From Ornithinimicrobium cryptoxanthini (lineage in GTDB: Bacteria; Actinomycetota; Actinomycetes; Actinomycetales; Dermatophilaceae): a stretch of 64,000 bases of DNA. Below are positions 63,887-64,000 of the stretch, one piece after another (within the stretch, counting starts at the first letter, position 1; every line of letters begins with the position of its first letter). The stretch lies in the NCBI RefSeq assembly GCF_023923205.1, contig NZ_CP099490.1, positions 1,736,001 to 1,800,000 on the forward strand, in the 5' to 3' direction. Below the pieces are notes generated by a model that was not told the DNA's origin, did no database searches, and saw only the letters and a program-made list of their open reading frames with translations. The position numbers and the translations under genes were made by a program.

Positions 63887-64000
63887 TCAGCGACTGGGGA
63901 CCGTTGGAGTTCGCCATCATCGGCGCCGTGCTCCTGGCGCTCCTGCTGGCCGTGGGGTGGTATCTCTCCTACACGGCGGTGCGGATCGACCGGCTGCACC
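63883..64000 (+). CDS. membrane protein, N-terminal part (cut by window end)
   Basis: ATG 63883 overlaps the pimA stop as ATGA. The 39 visible residues contain one membrane segment (FAIIGAVLLALLLAVGWYLSY) and then VRIDRLH. A single-pass protein of unknown function usually follows pimA in this order. The rest lies outside the window. Confidence 0.7.
   Translation, partial: MISDWGPLEFAIIGAVLLALLLAVGWYLSYTAVRIDRLH

Overview
The window reads as a high-GC actinobacterial chromosome. The right end carries thrS, a HIT protein, pgsA, a PatA-type acyltransferase and a PimA-type mannosyltransferase, the phosphatidylinositol-mannoside set of Actinobacteria. A member of the Intrasporangiaceae/Ornithinimicrobium group is my inference, not shown. 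Bases 1 to about 29,200 look different: several blocks are visibly less GC-rich, gene order is mosaic, and the region ends at a 3' fragment of a tRNA-Val(CAC) gene, as expected for the end of an integrated island.

Left part (1-29,200). First comes a tightly coupled catabolic operon: a NitT/TauT-type ABC importer, ThDP enzyme, class III CoA-transferase, two acyl-CoA dehydrogenases, a crotonase resembling hydroxycinnamoyl-CoA hydratase/lyase, an alpha/beta hydrolase and a stand-alone FAD synthetase, then an MFS transporter. It looks like a pathway for an unknown organic acid. Next is a two-gene restriction-like module (EcoRI-type adenine methylase plus DUF262-HNH protein), then a block of helical proteins of unknown function with an M48-like membrane protein lacking one zinc histidine. 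A second catabolic locus follows: MFS, a lone PxpA/YcsF-type protein, a PLP ammonia-lyase, a decayed ISL3 element with inverted ends and target repeats, a polyamine-type ABC importer and a LysR regulator.

Middle (29,200-38,150). Here are a short type I-E-like CRISPR array without cas genes, small secreted proteins, an MNT-HepT toxin-antitoxin locus with a truncated HepT and an operator over its promoter, and a copper locus (CsoR-type operator, CopZ, CPH-type P-type ATPase, CsoR, two-component system). A c-di-AMP riboswitch precedes an NlpC/P60 cell-wall hydrolase.

Right part (38,150-64,000). This is mostly chromosomal: membrane-anchored hydrolase, leucyl aminopeptidase, a run of membrane proteins, a frameshifted DUF6325 gene next to a SHOCT gene, a frameshifted MalT/LuxR-type regulator, siderophore-interacting protein, thrS, and an AbiEi/DUF559-type gene broken by an IS110-family element. 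A pyrimidine/hydantoin-type amidohydrolase cluster and the PIM operon close the window. Two intergenic regions share a repeated palindromic motif. All assignments come from reading motifs; no search was run.
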